From: Combretum micranthum
Taxonomy: Eukaryota > Streptophyta > Magnoliopsida > Myrtales > Combretaceae
Direction: 5' to 3'
Assembly: GCA_024138025.1 (NCBI GenBank)
Contig: JAMXBD010000114.1
Location: 682,001-746,000 of the forward strand
DNA length: 64,000 nucleotides
Made by a program: the position numbers and the translations under genes. Each line of letters starts with the position of its first letter. The first letter of the stretch is position 1. Positions 1-12,130 of the stretch are shown here, in pieces. The notes below the pieces were generated by a model. It had not been told where the DNA came from, did no database searches, and saw only the letters and a list, made by a program, of their open reading frames with translations.

Positions 1-3000
1 TCTAAATAATAAGGATATCTGGGGGTCCTGAGTAACGATCTCGATGCTCAGGGGATTAATATAAGTTGTTCGGGGACTTATATCTCCTAGATGATATATC
101 CATAAACGAAAAAGTAGCTTCCTCTATAGTTTTCAGTCGTTTCACAACTTTACTTAACTGAATCCATAATAACACATAATTCAAGTGTTCCCATAAATAT
201 TGAATTAAATCATATTACTTCTCCTTAAGAATAAGAAAAAGTTATACCGATACCAATAACCCTATCAACTACCCACCATACCACTTGTGAAAGTCTTATC
301 ATAAAGACAGAGGTGGCTTAAGTGCCTAAAATATCATGCCCCAAATTTGAGCAAGGTACCACTCCTCTAACCAGATTCAACGGCATAATAGACAATCATT
401 GAAAACAAGATTTGAGTTTTCTTAAATTAAAGTAATTTAGTTATGCCTAACCTAGGCAAGAAAACAAGTATGTTACTGCATACCTGAAATATTCTCTAAC
501 AAAGAAGGTACAACTAGTCCTAAAGGTGTTAGGGAATCTGATAAAAGAGATTAAATTAATAAAACTTCAACACTAATTCAAAATAAGAACTCACACTTGC
601 ACAAAGTTCAATTCTAAATAAATTTCACACTAAACATAACATGTATTCTCACACATATGTAACTTAAGACATACAATAAGTTCATCTTAACTCTAACTTC
701 CATATTTAATCCAAATATTTATTAAATTTACAAATCCATTTAAATTATGCTTAATTATATCAATTAACTTATATAGCGCATTAACTATTATTTATCTATT
801 TCATTTTAGCTCAAAAGGATTCATTTCATACTTAACTACATATAATTAATTGGTAAAACATGTTTTCAACTTTATTTGAAAAGCATAGCAGCTAGAAAGA
901 ATTAAAATTTAGGCCTTGATACTTTTTGAATTTGCAAAAACTTAAAACATGAAAGTTATAGATCTTATTTTAATCTTTTCAATGCAATTTGAATCACCTC
1001 AATCCAAATTTGGATGAAAAAGTTATGATTTAATTAAAAAACAATGTTGTGCTGGAAAATTTTGACCCAAGGAGATCACCCCATCTGTCACGGCTGTAAT
1101 CTAGGCTCGACACTCAAAAATTCATGATCCGAGAAGATCACGAGCTACATCACGCCTGTGATAAAAAGGGATCCTAGCTACATCTTTTCCATGTCTTTTT
1201 ACCCTATTTCAACTACTTGTTCATTATATACATCCTCCTAACAGCAACATACAAGATCAAAATCATATTCACAACCTTCCCAAACATATTTTTATCATCC
1301 TACATCATCAACCCACTTCATCAGACTCACTTTATCTAACCCCATCCTCCACATCATGCATAAACCACATATATCTATCATTCATTCATTTTTATCACAA
1401 ACCCATCCTAAATCTAACATTAATATATCATATACACATGTAAACAACAATAAAAACAAAGAGGAATAATAAAACTCATTTTAGCATAAAAACTCATATT
1501 CTAGCAAAACTTCAAACTAACAAATATACACTTAACATAACAAATACATACCTTAAGAAACTTGAGCTTAGTTTTATGGTCTTGCCACAAGATAATGATG
1601 GTTTTATTTGAGAAAAAGTAGGGGATACTTGGACTTAATCAAGGTGTTCTAGAGGGTTATTTTAGATAGTCTGATTTTTTTACATGAATTTTGCAAAAGT
1701 TAGACTTTATATTTATCCATTTTGTTGACTTATTGGGCTGCTAAGTTAGGGGCTTGCTTTGACATGGGCTTAGGCTTATTTTTGGGCTAAAAATCAATGT
1801 GTTGGGCTTGTTTTATGTCCAAATTTTCTGCTATGTTTAGAAAATATATTGAGCATATTTAACTTGTTTTAAACCAAATTTCCATACACCTTATTACACT
1901 TATAAATTCATAAACACAATATTTATTCACATTAAGATATATCAATATTCAAATACATTAATACAACACATATACCAAATACTAACACAACTTATATACT
2001 AGACTTCAAATATTATTCTAACATGTATAAATATACATTAGTATACATGTGAAGAATATAAATTGAGAATCATGGCTATTTCATCTACTCTTCAACATGA
2101 TTCCCCTTCTTTACCTTCATATCTATAGCTTTATGTTTATTAAAGCAACAATTGCCTTTTGTAGTGTCAACCACCTATTAGAATTTTCTTTATACCTTCA
2201 ATTTCTTCTAATCAACTTCAATCATCCTTCTTTCGCCTCTAACTTCGTCTACTTATCATATTTAATACCGTCATCTTATCTCAATAGCAATCTTCATTTC
2301 TCTCCCATTTCACCAATCATTTTCTTAATTTTTTATCATTCATTATTATTCTAATACTTGTTATCTCAAGGTTTACCATAAATCACTTTGAATACTCCTC
2401 TAATAACTATATTAGTATTTTTTTCTATCCTTACACTTACCAATAACTTTTAATTAAATAGTCATTTGTTTCCATTTATACTTCAAATTTCATCTTTATT
2501 CCACTTCACCATATAAAAGGAATTAATGAAATACCATAAATGCATATAATTGCATTAATTTGGTTGTTGCGCTCCCAATTAATCATTAATGGATGAGTTA
2601 TTTATTTGTATAATTCACTTACTTGCATTATCATTATTTGTACTTTTGTTGTTTTGATTCTCCATTTTGTTAAGAATTATTTTACATTCTTCCTTTTCAT
2701 TTTAGTTGGTTTTATGAGTTTACCACTACATTACCAATTTTGAATTTTGTCACTATTGACAACTCTTATTACATTTGTTATTACTGTCAATGTTACAGTT
2801 ATGAGGTTTGCCGATGTTAGTACTTTTGTTTTGTTTTTGAGTCATTTTCTTTTTATAATGACTATGATTTTATTTTGTCTTTAATTTATTGGTCTTCACT
2901 CATTTAGTCATGTTATACATATATGTATGTATGTATATATATATTCACATATATTTCATTGTCTTGCTTGTAATCAAGAAATTTTTATTCTTTATTCAAT

Positions 3001-4260
3001 CATAAATTTGATTATAAGAGGGGTTGACAAGTATCTAGAGTAGTTGAACTGACCAGTACTAGGCTGACATATAACTTGACTCTTAAGATAGACCCAATAT
3101 GACTTGACTCAAAACAAAAGGCTAAACATAGCAAGAATGGAGATGACAAGACTTGATATAACACGATAGAACTACACACAATCCTTACTACCTCTAACAT
3201 GACATTTAACGAACAAGACAAACCATGAACTCATCCATCCTACCTTACATATTCTTGTATTAGATTCATTGTTATTACATATTTGTATACTAATCGAAGA
3301 TTCAAATTATTATAATAATTCTTAATCCTTGAATTTTATAAGTTATCATTATATAGTCATCACTTCCACTACAGAAATTTGGTATTGTAATTCTCATTTT
3401 CATTCTCTTTTAATTATAGTTCTAATATTTTAGCTCTGTTATTTGTGATTATAATCTTAAGAGATGCCTATACAAGTTTGTCTCAATTCTTGTGCCTTTT
3501 GAATTTGCATCATTTAATTCAAATTATGTTCTCTTTAAACTTTTCTTTAAATTAATTAAGAATCATTAAAGATTCTTACGATCATAGGTTGTGTAGTCAA
3601 CTTAAGAGGAGGTTTCAATCATTTTTTCATTCAATTAATTATGGAAATTGTAACCATTAAAATTGTGACTATTCAGCTAAATTTCTTCATGCAAGTTACA
3701 ATTATTAATTCCTTTATGTGTGTATTTATATATTCTCTTTAACTTACTCTAGTTAGTATTGTTTTATCGGTTATATTTATTAGATGCCATTAACTTCTTG
3801 TATAAACATGTACATGTATATGGTAGAAGCATAAAAGGTTATATGTCTAGTAAGGGTGTGTTTTGGTTTTATAATTTACCATTTCTTAATTTTGTTGAGC
3901 GTTATTTGTTTTATTAATTACCTTTCTACATATTTTAGGGAGCAACTGGAAAAACAAAGATGAAATAACAAATATTTCAAGAAAAGTTATGAAATATTAT
4001 GAAACATAATGACATAAATAAATAAATACTTATAAATAAAATAAATACAATACTTATAAATGATAAGCTAGAAGAAAAGAACAATAAAGAAATCATAATT
4101 AGGAGGTAAAACTACAAAAGTTTCATTAAGGGTAGCATTTTCACTAACATCAACAAATCTAGGCTTTCTATAGCTACTAGCAACCCCATGATCTACTCCC
4201 TCTCTTCATCTCACCGTCCTAAGGAGTTTATAACCTAAATTCTTTAAAGATCATAACATA
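1..4260. other. AT-rich non-coding DNA, possibly retroelement-derived
   Basis: No coding region, RNA gene or clean repeat was recognised. The part 1080-1170, with CACGGCTG and CACGAGCTACATCACGCCTG motifs, is LTR-like in style. The frame at 2097-2354 is a chance hydrophobic opening in AT-rich sequence. Confidence 0.3.
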
Positions 4261-4281
4261 TGTTATGATACCACTTAAGTT

Positions 4282-5900
4282 GTAACGCCATAATATGAAG
4301 TTATTACAACCCGCCATGTATCCTCACTAGGTATGGACACGCTAAGGCTATTATTCTATTAATTCATAAATGAGTCATATAACATCAAACTCCCAAATAA
4401 AGGATACCTGTTGAAAAAAAAAAAACATTTCATATAACAAAACCTTTAAATAACTTAGTTGGTATAACCAAAAGCCAACTCAATTCAAACTAAAACATCT
4501 TAAGAAAAATATCAAAAAACTTTAAATTTATAAAAACATTATAAAACTATATAAGATCTTCATCTTTGTCTATCTCCTCACCACAATATCTAAACATCAG
4601 TAAGAAAGATAGATCACTATCGTCTTCCCTATAGTCCACATAGACATCATAATCTGATAGATAAAAAACTATCGGATCATTATCTATTCCTAAAAAATAG
4701 AAAGGAGTGAACACAAGGCCCAATATGCCATACCACAAACACATGAGTATGAACACGCTTAATACTGATTTTCACATATTATTTAATAATATATGCAACT
4801 ATTAATAGATTATTATCTTTGATTAGCCGACAAAAAACATAGTTTAGAACTATTAGCTATTAGTCCTAAACCCGAAGTAACTCATGACTTCGTGATAACA
4901 ACCAGTATAAAAAACAGTAATATATACAAATATTGGTGTTGGGAAGTCTCATATACCCTGGGTACTGTTTTGGCACCACTTCTATACTACCAGAATCATC
5001 TCTGTGCGCAACTCTACTCGGGATAACGTCACACACAAATTATCAAAGCACCATTCTAGTGCAATGGTCCTCCCGATCTATTAAACCCAGCCAGAGACAA
5101 GCAATAAACTCAAATTAAAGACAAATAGTTTTAGATTCATTTGTAGATTCTAAACCTACAATCACAAGCAACAAATAAGGTAAGGATGTACTTGAAACAA
5201 CTTTAGGAACAGGAACCCTAATTTCACCAAAACCCCTTATCAGATAAGCGAAATTATCTCAAACCATGTTTTCATAAGGTAAACCTAATCCCATCATCAT
5301 CGTTAACCCTAAATTGAAAAGAATAATAAACCTAGGTTTATATACACCTTCTCTTCTTTGATTATAAAATCACCGAATCACCAATTTTATGGTTTTCTCT
5401 AAAATTTCTCAAAACTTAACTCACTTCAATATAATTAAAGAAATTCAAAAAGATTTCATTTTTTAGATTATCAAAAGGATTAAAAGGATCAACTTGCCTA
5501 TTTCTTAATTCATCTTCTTCCTTGATTGCAGATCATGAATTCTCTAATAAGCACTTTGGATTATCTCCAAAACTCCTTCAATATTCGTTCCCTAAGTCTT
5601 GGATGTTGGTCCTCCTTTAAGCAAGATCCCTATTAATAAACTTATTAGGATTTTTAAAAGCTTTGAGAGAGATTTTCAAAGTTTTCTAAGCTAAGGAAAT
5701 GATTTTGGAGAGTCTAGGGCTATAAAGAAAATTTACAAACTCTTCAAATTCCGTGTCTATACTCTGGCATGAAGCCTGGTGACTTAGGGAGAAGGCTAGC
5801 GGCTTAAATACAAAAGGTACGGTTGATCGTAAAACCCTCTTATTTTTCAACAATGACACATTTACACTTCATTATAAATCATTTATCTTCATATTACAGT
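4282..5900 (-). mobile_element. Probable LTR in minus orientation
   Basis: In the minus direction the sequence ends GGCGTTACA and is followed, 7 bases later, by TGGTATCA (about 4266-4273), the start of the Met-tRNA primer-binding site. A TATA box (GTATATAAACC) lies on the minus strand near 5340. This fits a gypsy LTR whose interior would run toward position 1, but I found no coding domain there. The outer end is not resolved. Confidence 0.35.
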
Positions 5901-5990
5901 TTCCTTTAGCATACTCAAAAATTTCACAAAAGCGAAGGTTTTGAATCTTTACTCCTATTATTCTATTTCAAAATAATTGTGCAAGATGTG

Positions 5991-6420
5991 ATGGAAAGTG
6001 TTGGCAATGCAAGTCGTGATGGAGTTTAGGATGTTTCTTTCGTTAGATTGAAAGTTTTAGCAATTGATGATATTTCCCATTTCCTTTCAGCATTTAGAGA
6101 CTCAAAAATTATGATACTAAGGTCAATTTTTCTTTTATACATATTATGTGATACCTTTTTTTTTCCCCTTCAAGTGGCTTTTGTAAAATTAATGTTTTCA
6201 AAAATAGAACTTTTATATTTTCATTTTTACATTAGCAATTACAACAACTAATCAAGCTAGTGAGGCTTTAAAAATGTTGATAGAATTCAAGAATAAATTT
6301 CATGTTGTAGTTAGTGATGTTGAAATGCCTAACATGGATGGAATAGAGTTTTTCGAGCTTATTGAGCTTGAAATGGACCTACCACCTACCTATTATCTAA
6401 ATCTAAGCAAAATGTGAAAT
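5991..6420 (+). pseudogene. Type-B response-regulator (ARR-like) receiver domain, broken
   Basis: Two coding-like blocks resemble the receiver domain of plant type-B response regulators, the DNA-binding output proteins of cytokinin phosphorelay. Block 1 starts at ATG 5991, has an in-frame TAG at 6027-6029, and then reads RLKVLAIDDISHFLSAF, containing the acidic DD pair near the start of receivers. Block 2 (about 6236-6415) reads TTTNQASEALKML, then VVVSDVEMPNMDG with the phospho-accepting Asp, then ELIELEMDLP. About 110 AT-rich bases lie between the blocks, where type-B genes carry an intron, but the splice phase no longer fits. After ELEMDLP the frame decays (a stop follows SKQNVK). The conserved Lys region, the Myb-like GARP domain and everything downstream are missing. 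A dead fragment of a duplicated gene is the best reading. A pseudo-response regulator source is less likely because of the type-B-like EMDLP segment. Confidence 0.75.
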
Positions 6421-6819
6421 GATGGGTCCATGTAACAAACGCGGTGATTATTATTCATTTTCTATTTATACTTACCATTTCAAATCTTTGCAAATCCATA
6501 TCTAGTTTCCTTTCATAATGTAAAAATAATGGCTCGTTTACTTGGAGAAATGAATAAAGGAAGAATATAATAGTTATGTCTTGAGATTGGTATTACTATT
6601 AATAGATTATAAATGATGTATTCCAATGTTTACTTCTTTTTTTTTTTTTTAGACAACCGATGTTTACTTCATCCAAAGTTTAATTACTAAGAATACATGT
6701 TACAGTATTTTACTTCAATTTACCAATTATAGTGTTGAATTGAGAATAAAATTAAAATTACCATTATACCCTTATTTGACTATTATTAAAAATAAGAAGT
6801 TATATTAACATATTCATAT

Positions 6820-8215
6820 ATTCATACTCATACTCACATACATACACTTAAATATGCTATTTATAACAAATACATTATATATAAATATGTATAAATATAT
6901 AAATATATAATATACACGCATATACAAATATATATAGATTATGTGTTAGTCCATACGCTATACACAAACATATATATAACATATATAACATGTATAGATA
7001 ACTTATAAAAGATATCATAAATGTATATAAAACTTATACATTTTATCAATACCCTATTTATTTGCTATTTATACAATATTCATAACCACTAGATTATGTA
7101 CTTATATATTTTAGACTATTATATATTCATATCTAAATCATAACTTATAAATAAAAATGATATATTATATAACTATATAAAACTTATACATATATAACTC
7201 ACATGTATAACTTATGACTTATATTTATGAATTATAGTTTATATATATAACTTATAAAATATAAAACATATATAACTTATATACATAAAATACAATTTAT
7301 ATGTATAACTTATAACTTATATATTCAACTTACATATTTTATCAATACCTTATTTACTGTATATATATGTATAACATAAATAATACATAGCATTTATTTT
7401 TAAAATCTTTAGACTATATATTTATAGTTATTTTATATATTTTTATAACCTAGATATAAAGAAATATATTATATAACTTATTACTTAAACTTTTATATAA
7501 AAATATTACGTATTACTTATACATATGAAATATAGATTTTATATATAAAACTTGTAACTTATAAAAATAAAATATATATAAGTTATAACTAAAATATATA
7601 AGTTATAACTTATATTTATAAAATCTAAATTACATGTATAACTTATAACTTATATATACGACCTATGTATTTTATCAATACTATTTATTTATCTAAAGAT
7701 AATATATATATATATATATATAAATACTTAGTTGATATATTCATAATCTCTAGATTATTACTTATATTTTTTAGAATGAGTTATATCTATAACTCACCAC
7801 TCATATATATAATTAATATATTATATAACTTATATATAATTATAGCTCATTACAAATATATATATCAATCATATATATAAAATATTACTTATAACTTATA
7901 TATGAATTATAACTTAATATATAACACTCAACAATTATACATGCAAGTTATGAATTTATATATAAATATATAACTTATAAAATATAACCTATATGTATAG
8001 TTTATAACTTATATATACAACTATATATTTTATCAATGAACTTTATTTTTTGACATATATAATTCTATAATTCATATATATAATATAACTTATATATAAC
8101 CATATATATATTATATTACTTATAAGTTATATATACAAGTTATAACTTGTATGACCCATTATAGAATATAAATTATTTGTTATATGTATATTTAATATAT
8201 AATCTACATAGTAGA
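6820..8215. repeat. Very AT-rich degenerate tandem DNA
   Basis: About 1.4 kb is almost only A and T, with endlessly repeated variants of ATAACTTATA and TATATAA. G and C are very rare. It looks like a decayed AT minisatellite expanded by slippage. Open frames in it are chance products. Such DNA can act as matrix-attachment or fragile DNA, but nothing here proves that. Confidence 0.8.
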
Positions 8216-8896
8216 TTTGTACATGATTTGCTAAATCTAACAACAAATATAAATAAATAATGACACTGTTGTATTTTTTTTTCTTTTTTAAAAGGAGGGA
8301 TTTTGTATAATATTATGGTACATTTATTAATGACTAAATTTACTAGGGGTAAAATAGTAGCATCATCTGAACTCTTATTCCTATTGGAGAGGAAATAGAG
8401 AGGTAATAAAACAAAACCATATAGTAAGTGGTTTTTTTTTTTTTTTTTATTCCCTCTTCATAGGGAATGAAAGGACTACCGGTAATAATTATGTCCAATT
8501 TGTTTGTGCAAGTAAACATATAACAAATTGATTCATGGAATGGTTATTCTATTCTTTCTCTATTACTTTTAAGTAAACAGGTCGTAAATATGTGCACAAA
8601 GTGTACAATAAGGACACCCGAGCATCAATTGATCAATTTGATAGATCGTGTTTGGTTGTTGCACCCTATCATGAGTAGTATCATAACTCATAGGATCTAC
8701 ATGTAAAAAGATAAGGTTTTTTAGTTTGCTATCAACATAGGACTACCCTTCTTTTGATCGAGCTTAGGATTAGCTAATCACCCAAGTTGAGTTAAATGTT
8801 TATACAATGTAATTTCATTTCATTCGATCCTAATAATGGTTCTATTCATGAGAAAAGGACAATAGTTTAATAAGTACTCATAGCCATGATTTATTA

Positions 8897-9247
8897 AACA
8901 ACTAAGCTCAACCTTTGTATTTTCAGATATAGAGTTGAGACATAGTCATCATTAGTTAAAGTACAAGCTTGAAGATGTACTAAAGTTAGCATTTAGGACT
9001 TGTTATGGATATTGAGTTCTTAGTGATGCCCTTTTGAATTGATAAGTGGCCTCATGATCTTCATGAAGTAATGAATAGGATCTTTGAAGATTGTCTTGAT
9101 AAATTTGTAATTTTATTTATAAATGATATCCCAGTATACTCTAAGTTCCATGACAAGCATGAGAAACATCTAATAATAATCCTGCAATAACTTGAAATAA
9201 GGCATATGTAAAGTGAAATTTAAGAAATAAATTCTTATAAGATAAGA
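8897..9247 (+). pseudogene. Ty3/gypsy reverse transcriptase, 5' part, decayed
   Basis: Across shifted frames the plus strand reads TFVFSDIELR, then LKYKLEDVLKLAFRTCYGY, then EFLVMPF, then DKFVILFINDIPVYSK and HEKHL. These match the order of the gypsy RT palm: the [DN]LRSGYHQ block, the AFRTxYG block, the FxVMPFGL block and the YVDD-equivalent FIDDI box, here FINDI with the first catalytic Asp changed to Asn. Several stops and frameshifts are present, so the copy is dead. The reading stops at 9247 and the pol gene resumes at about 11510, because a foreign element lies between. Confidence 0.8.
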
Positions 9248-10326
9248 GGTTAATGTCAAATTTGATACCAAACTTTGCTAAAAAGCACAATTAAATACTA
9301 GACTTTCAAATATTCAATTCCAATACATCATTGAACTTTTCAAGTACATTTTCGCTGTTTAGGGAATAAATGTTGGATTTGGTATCAAACTTTGCCAAAC
9401 AAAAGTTTAATCAAATTAAAAACTCTTCGAATATGTTTTCGACGTTTGATCAGACGGTGTATACACCATCATGTGACGTAACAACGCTAAAATAATCCAC
9501 ACATGTCAAACGACACGAAATACTCATTGTTTTTTTCCCATTTGCATGGAATCATACTCGCAAATTTCACAGCCAACATCCCCAACCCAAAGTAGGCCTT
9601 GTCTCTTCGAGCCATATAATATACAAGGATGGTTAATGGAATTTTACCGATGTGGGACAATTATCCTCTCCTTTTCTTTCCACTTGAAGTTTAAATGGGC
9701 ACCTCCGGCAGCATTATGCCTATTATCATCCTATTTAATAGAAAATATTTCAATGAGTAAAACAATTATTTTAGAGAACTTATAGTTCTTCAAAAAATAA
9801 TTCTAATATTATTTTGGCATCAACAAGTAAAAACTGCCACGACCTTTTCGAGATACCATACTTTTTTCTTTTCGAATCTGAGTGAAAACTTCCCAGTAAT
9901 AAAAATGTAAATGCTCATGCCTTAATGTATTTTTTTTGGCCCAAACCAGCAAATTAAGCTGTTCAGATGGCTTTTTGAAAGTAACACAAACAAAAGAGAA
10001 CCAATAAATCTTCGATATATGAAAGTATTCAAATCCATGATGGCCATATGGAGTTTTTCTTTTCTTTGGAGATATTATAGCTGATTCGAGCTTCATGATA
10101 ACTAAAATTTAGCATCTTTATTAGTTTTATTCCATGGATTTGAGATATAATCCATGACCCATGTATAAATGATGACCAGAAGTCCCTTTTTTCCTTTTTC
10201 TTTTTTTTTTCTTTTGACTAGGGACTTCCAACTTATATAAAAACCATGCTTTCCCTACCGATGCAATTTTGATCCTCTGTTTCTTTATATAAAAAACTTT
10301 AATACCCTCGTCAAACACTCCCTTAC

Positions 10327-10620
10327 GGTAAATGACTGTGTCCACTCGCTCAACCTTCGATTCCGAGTCATTAGTGAATAGACTTCCAGAATCTTCAACT
10401 TCTTCGTCGTTTTCGTGAAGAAAGCCATGGACGAGCTTGGAGAGGCAAGGATAATAGTCAGCAGCGGAATCTCCGTCGTGCTTCCTGCCACTACTGGCAT
10501 AGCTAAAGAGGTGGTGGTGGTGTTGATGTTGTGCTGCTACCGCGCCATTTAATCGCGTTTTGGCATCATCATCAGGTAATTTGATGAAAATCTTTGATTT
10601 TGCTCTAACCCACCCATTTG
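10327..10620 (-). pseudogene. Gene-like exon, possibly the N-terminal part of a DUF506 (PDDEXK-like) protein
   Basis: The minus strand holds an open stretch of about 95 codons of less AT-rich sequence. It reads KIFIKLPDDDAKTRLNG, then a His/Gln run, then YYPCLSKLVHGFLHENDEE and NDSESKVERVDTVIY. It is followed at 10326-10321 by GTAAGG, a good plant splice donor. The pattern of a basic start, low-complexity His, a C-L-S-K-L-V-x-G-F-[LM]-x-E-N-D block and a Ser/Asp-rich linker resembles plant DUF506 N-termini as I remember them. The conserved nuclease-like domain is not found nearby. The exon lies wholly inside the inverted-repeat element 9248-11459, so capture from a host gene is likely. The family call is tentative. 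Confidence 0.3.
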
Positions 10621-10787
10621 CGCAACGAAAAAAATGATAATATAGTTAGAATGCGAAACACGGGATGCGTGTTAAGTCACATTCATCAAACTGAAAATAA
10701 AAGAAGTCAGTGTATGCGGAGAAAGAAACTTTCAAGAATGTTTTTGGTTTGTTATCACTCCCAGGAAGAAGAAGCGAGAAATGTATC

Positions 10788-11028
10788 TTGGTTTGTTTGG
10801 ATGGAGAAATGTATCTTACTCTGTTTGGATCATCTGTTTTTCATCTGTATCTGCATCTTTTTCAAAATAATATATGTAAATATATCTGATTTGCATCTAT
10901 ATTTTATCTATATTTGATCTTTTGATGAGAATTGTCAACTTTTTTTCATCTATATCTATTTCTTGCTAAATAATTTGTTTGAAAAAAGAATCTGCATCTG
11001 CTAGAAAAAGCCAAACAAACAAACCCTA
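10788..11028. mobile_element. MITE family 1, copy 1
   Basis: The ends are inverted: the left end reads TTGGTTTGTTTGGAT and the right end AGCCAAACAAACAAACCC. The body, with TATGTAAATATATC, GATCTTTTGATGAGAATTG and AATTTGTTTGAAAA, recurs in the copies at 23398, 58135, 17505, 24160 and 43820. Termini of the GGGTCTATTTGG type suggest a hAT-like non-autonomous family of about 0.2 kb. Confidence 0.6.
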
Positions 11029-11509
11029 AGATAAATTTAGAGTAACATAAGAAATAGACTTGCATCTATCTAAGAAACCCGTGATTGAAGAAGAAGAGTC
11101 TATGAAAAAACTATGGGCTTGCCTTGCTAATTTGGATGGGCATGGGCTTAAATGTAAGTTTAAAATTCTTTTAAATAATAAAATAATGTTAATCATAATA
11201 AAATAAAATAAATGAAAATGAGTAAGTTGCCATGTCATAATAAAAATATAAATAAATAATGATAAGATGCAATATCGATTGACATGTCACATCGTGATTC
11301 GTCCATACATCCACATCATCGATGAAGTTAACAACGTTAAGTGAGATACCAAAAATAGCTTCAAAAAGTTCAATTAGGTACTAAAGTTGAATTTTTAAAA
11401 GTTTAAGGGGCTAATTGCACATTTCAGCAAAATTTATGTACCAAATTCCACATTGACCCTTACATAGGATGGTATTTTTGTGGGATGTAACAACAAAAGA
11501 AAGAGACCA

Positions 11510-12130
11510 GTGAATCCGAAAAAGAACAAGGGGATTGTATACTGGCCAAGACCTACATCAACAACAAAAGTCTGGAGTTTCTTAGGTCAGCATGCTATGG
11601 TAAGCACTTCTCCAAGATTACAACACCTATGACTACATTGACTCAAATAGGGATAAAATAAAACTAGAATGAGGAATGTGAGAAGGCAAGGCAATTCAGT
11701 AACCAAGCAGGTTAGCCTCCGCTCCTACCTTGGCTTTATCAATCAATAGAGCATGCCATTTACTATGATGCTTCGTAGGAAGTAAGAGTGCCTCTCTACG
11801 TTTGTAAACAAGCTAAATCCTATATGAGAAAGTACTCCACTGGCAATTTAAAGTTGGCAGCAGTAGTTTTTCACTTTCGACTTACTTAGGATGAGGAGAA
11901 GTGCAAAAACTTCGTCGACCATAAGACCATTACACACATCTTTACTTTAAAATGAGTTAAACATGAAGTGAAGCAAGAGCTATGAGAATTGGCAAGAAGA
12001 CAAAGGTCGCAGTAGACGCATTAAGTAAGAAGCAACAATCAAGCTTTACAAATTTAATAACTTGCTAGAAGCCACTAATTGAAGGAATGCACTAATTTGA
12101 AATAGAAATCCTTGCTCCGCTGACAATGGC
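11510..12130 (+). pseudogene. Ty3/gypsy polymerase, end of RT and RNase H, decayed
   Basis: This continues the polymerase started at 8897. It reads NPKKNKGIVYWPRPT and VWSFLG, then HFSKITTPMTTLTQ. Further on come the RNase H-like ALSINQEHAIYYDAS-type block, LKLAAVVFHF and FVDHKTITHIFTLK. This is the normal gypsy order of connection, thumb and RNase H. Stops and frameshifts are scattered through it. No integrase was recognised downstream. Confidence 0.75.

Larger units (their letters stand above)
9248..11459. mobile_element. Terminal-inverted-repeat element (MULE-like) inside the gypsy pol, carrying a gene-like exon
   Basis: The left edge (GGTTAATGTCAAATTTGATA) and the right edge, whose reverse complement starts GGGTCAATGTGGAATTTGGT, are related. 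The similarity runs in from both edges for about 200 bases, including a shared ACATGTCAA motif near the inner ends. The left arm looks doubled, with a second start near 9361. The element sits exactly in the gap of the gypsy polymerase. Long divergent terminal repeats and a gene-like inner segment suggest a Mutator-type or Pack-MULE element, but I could not find a clean 9-bp target duplication. A MITE at 10788-11028 lies inside it. Confidence 0.5.

Noticed and set aside
2097..2354. Hydrophobic 85-codon frame
   Set aside because: AT-rich T-runs give Phe/Leu/Ile/Ser-rich chance frames. There is no homology or start context.
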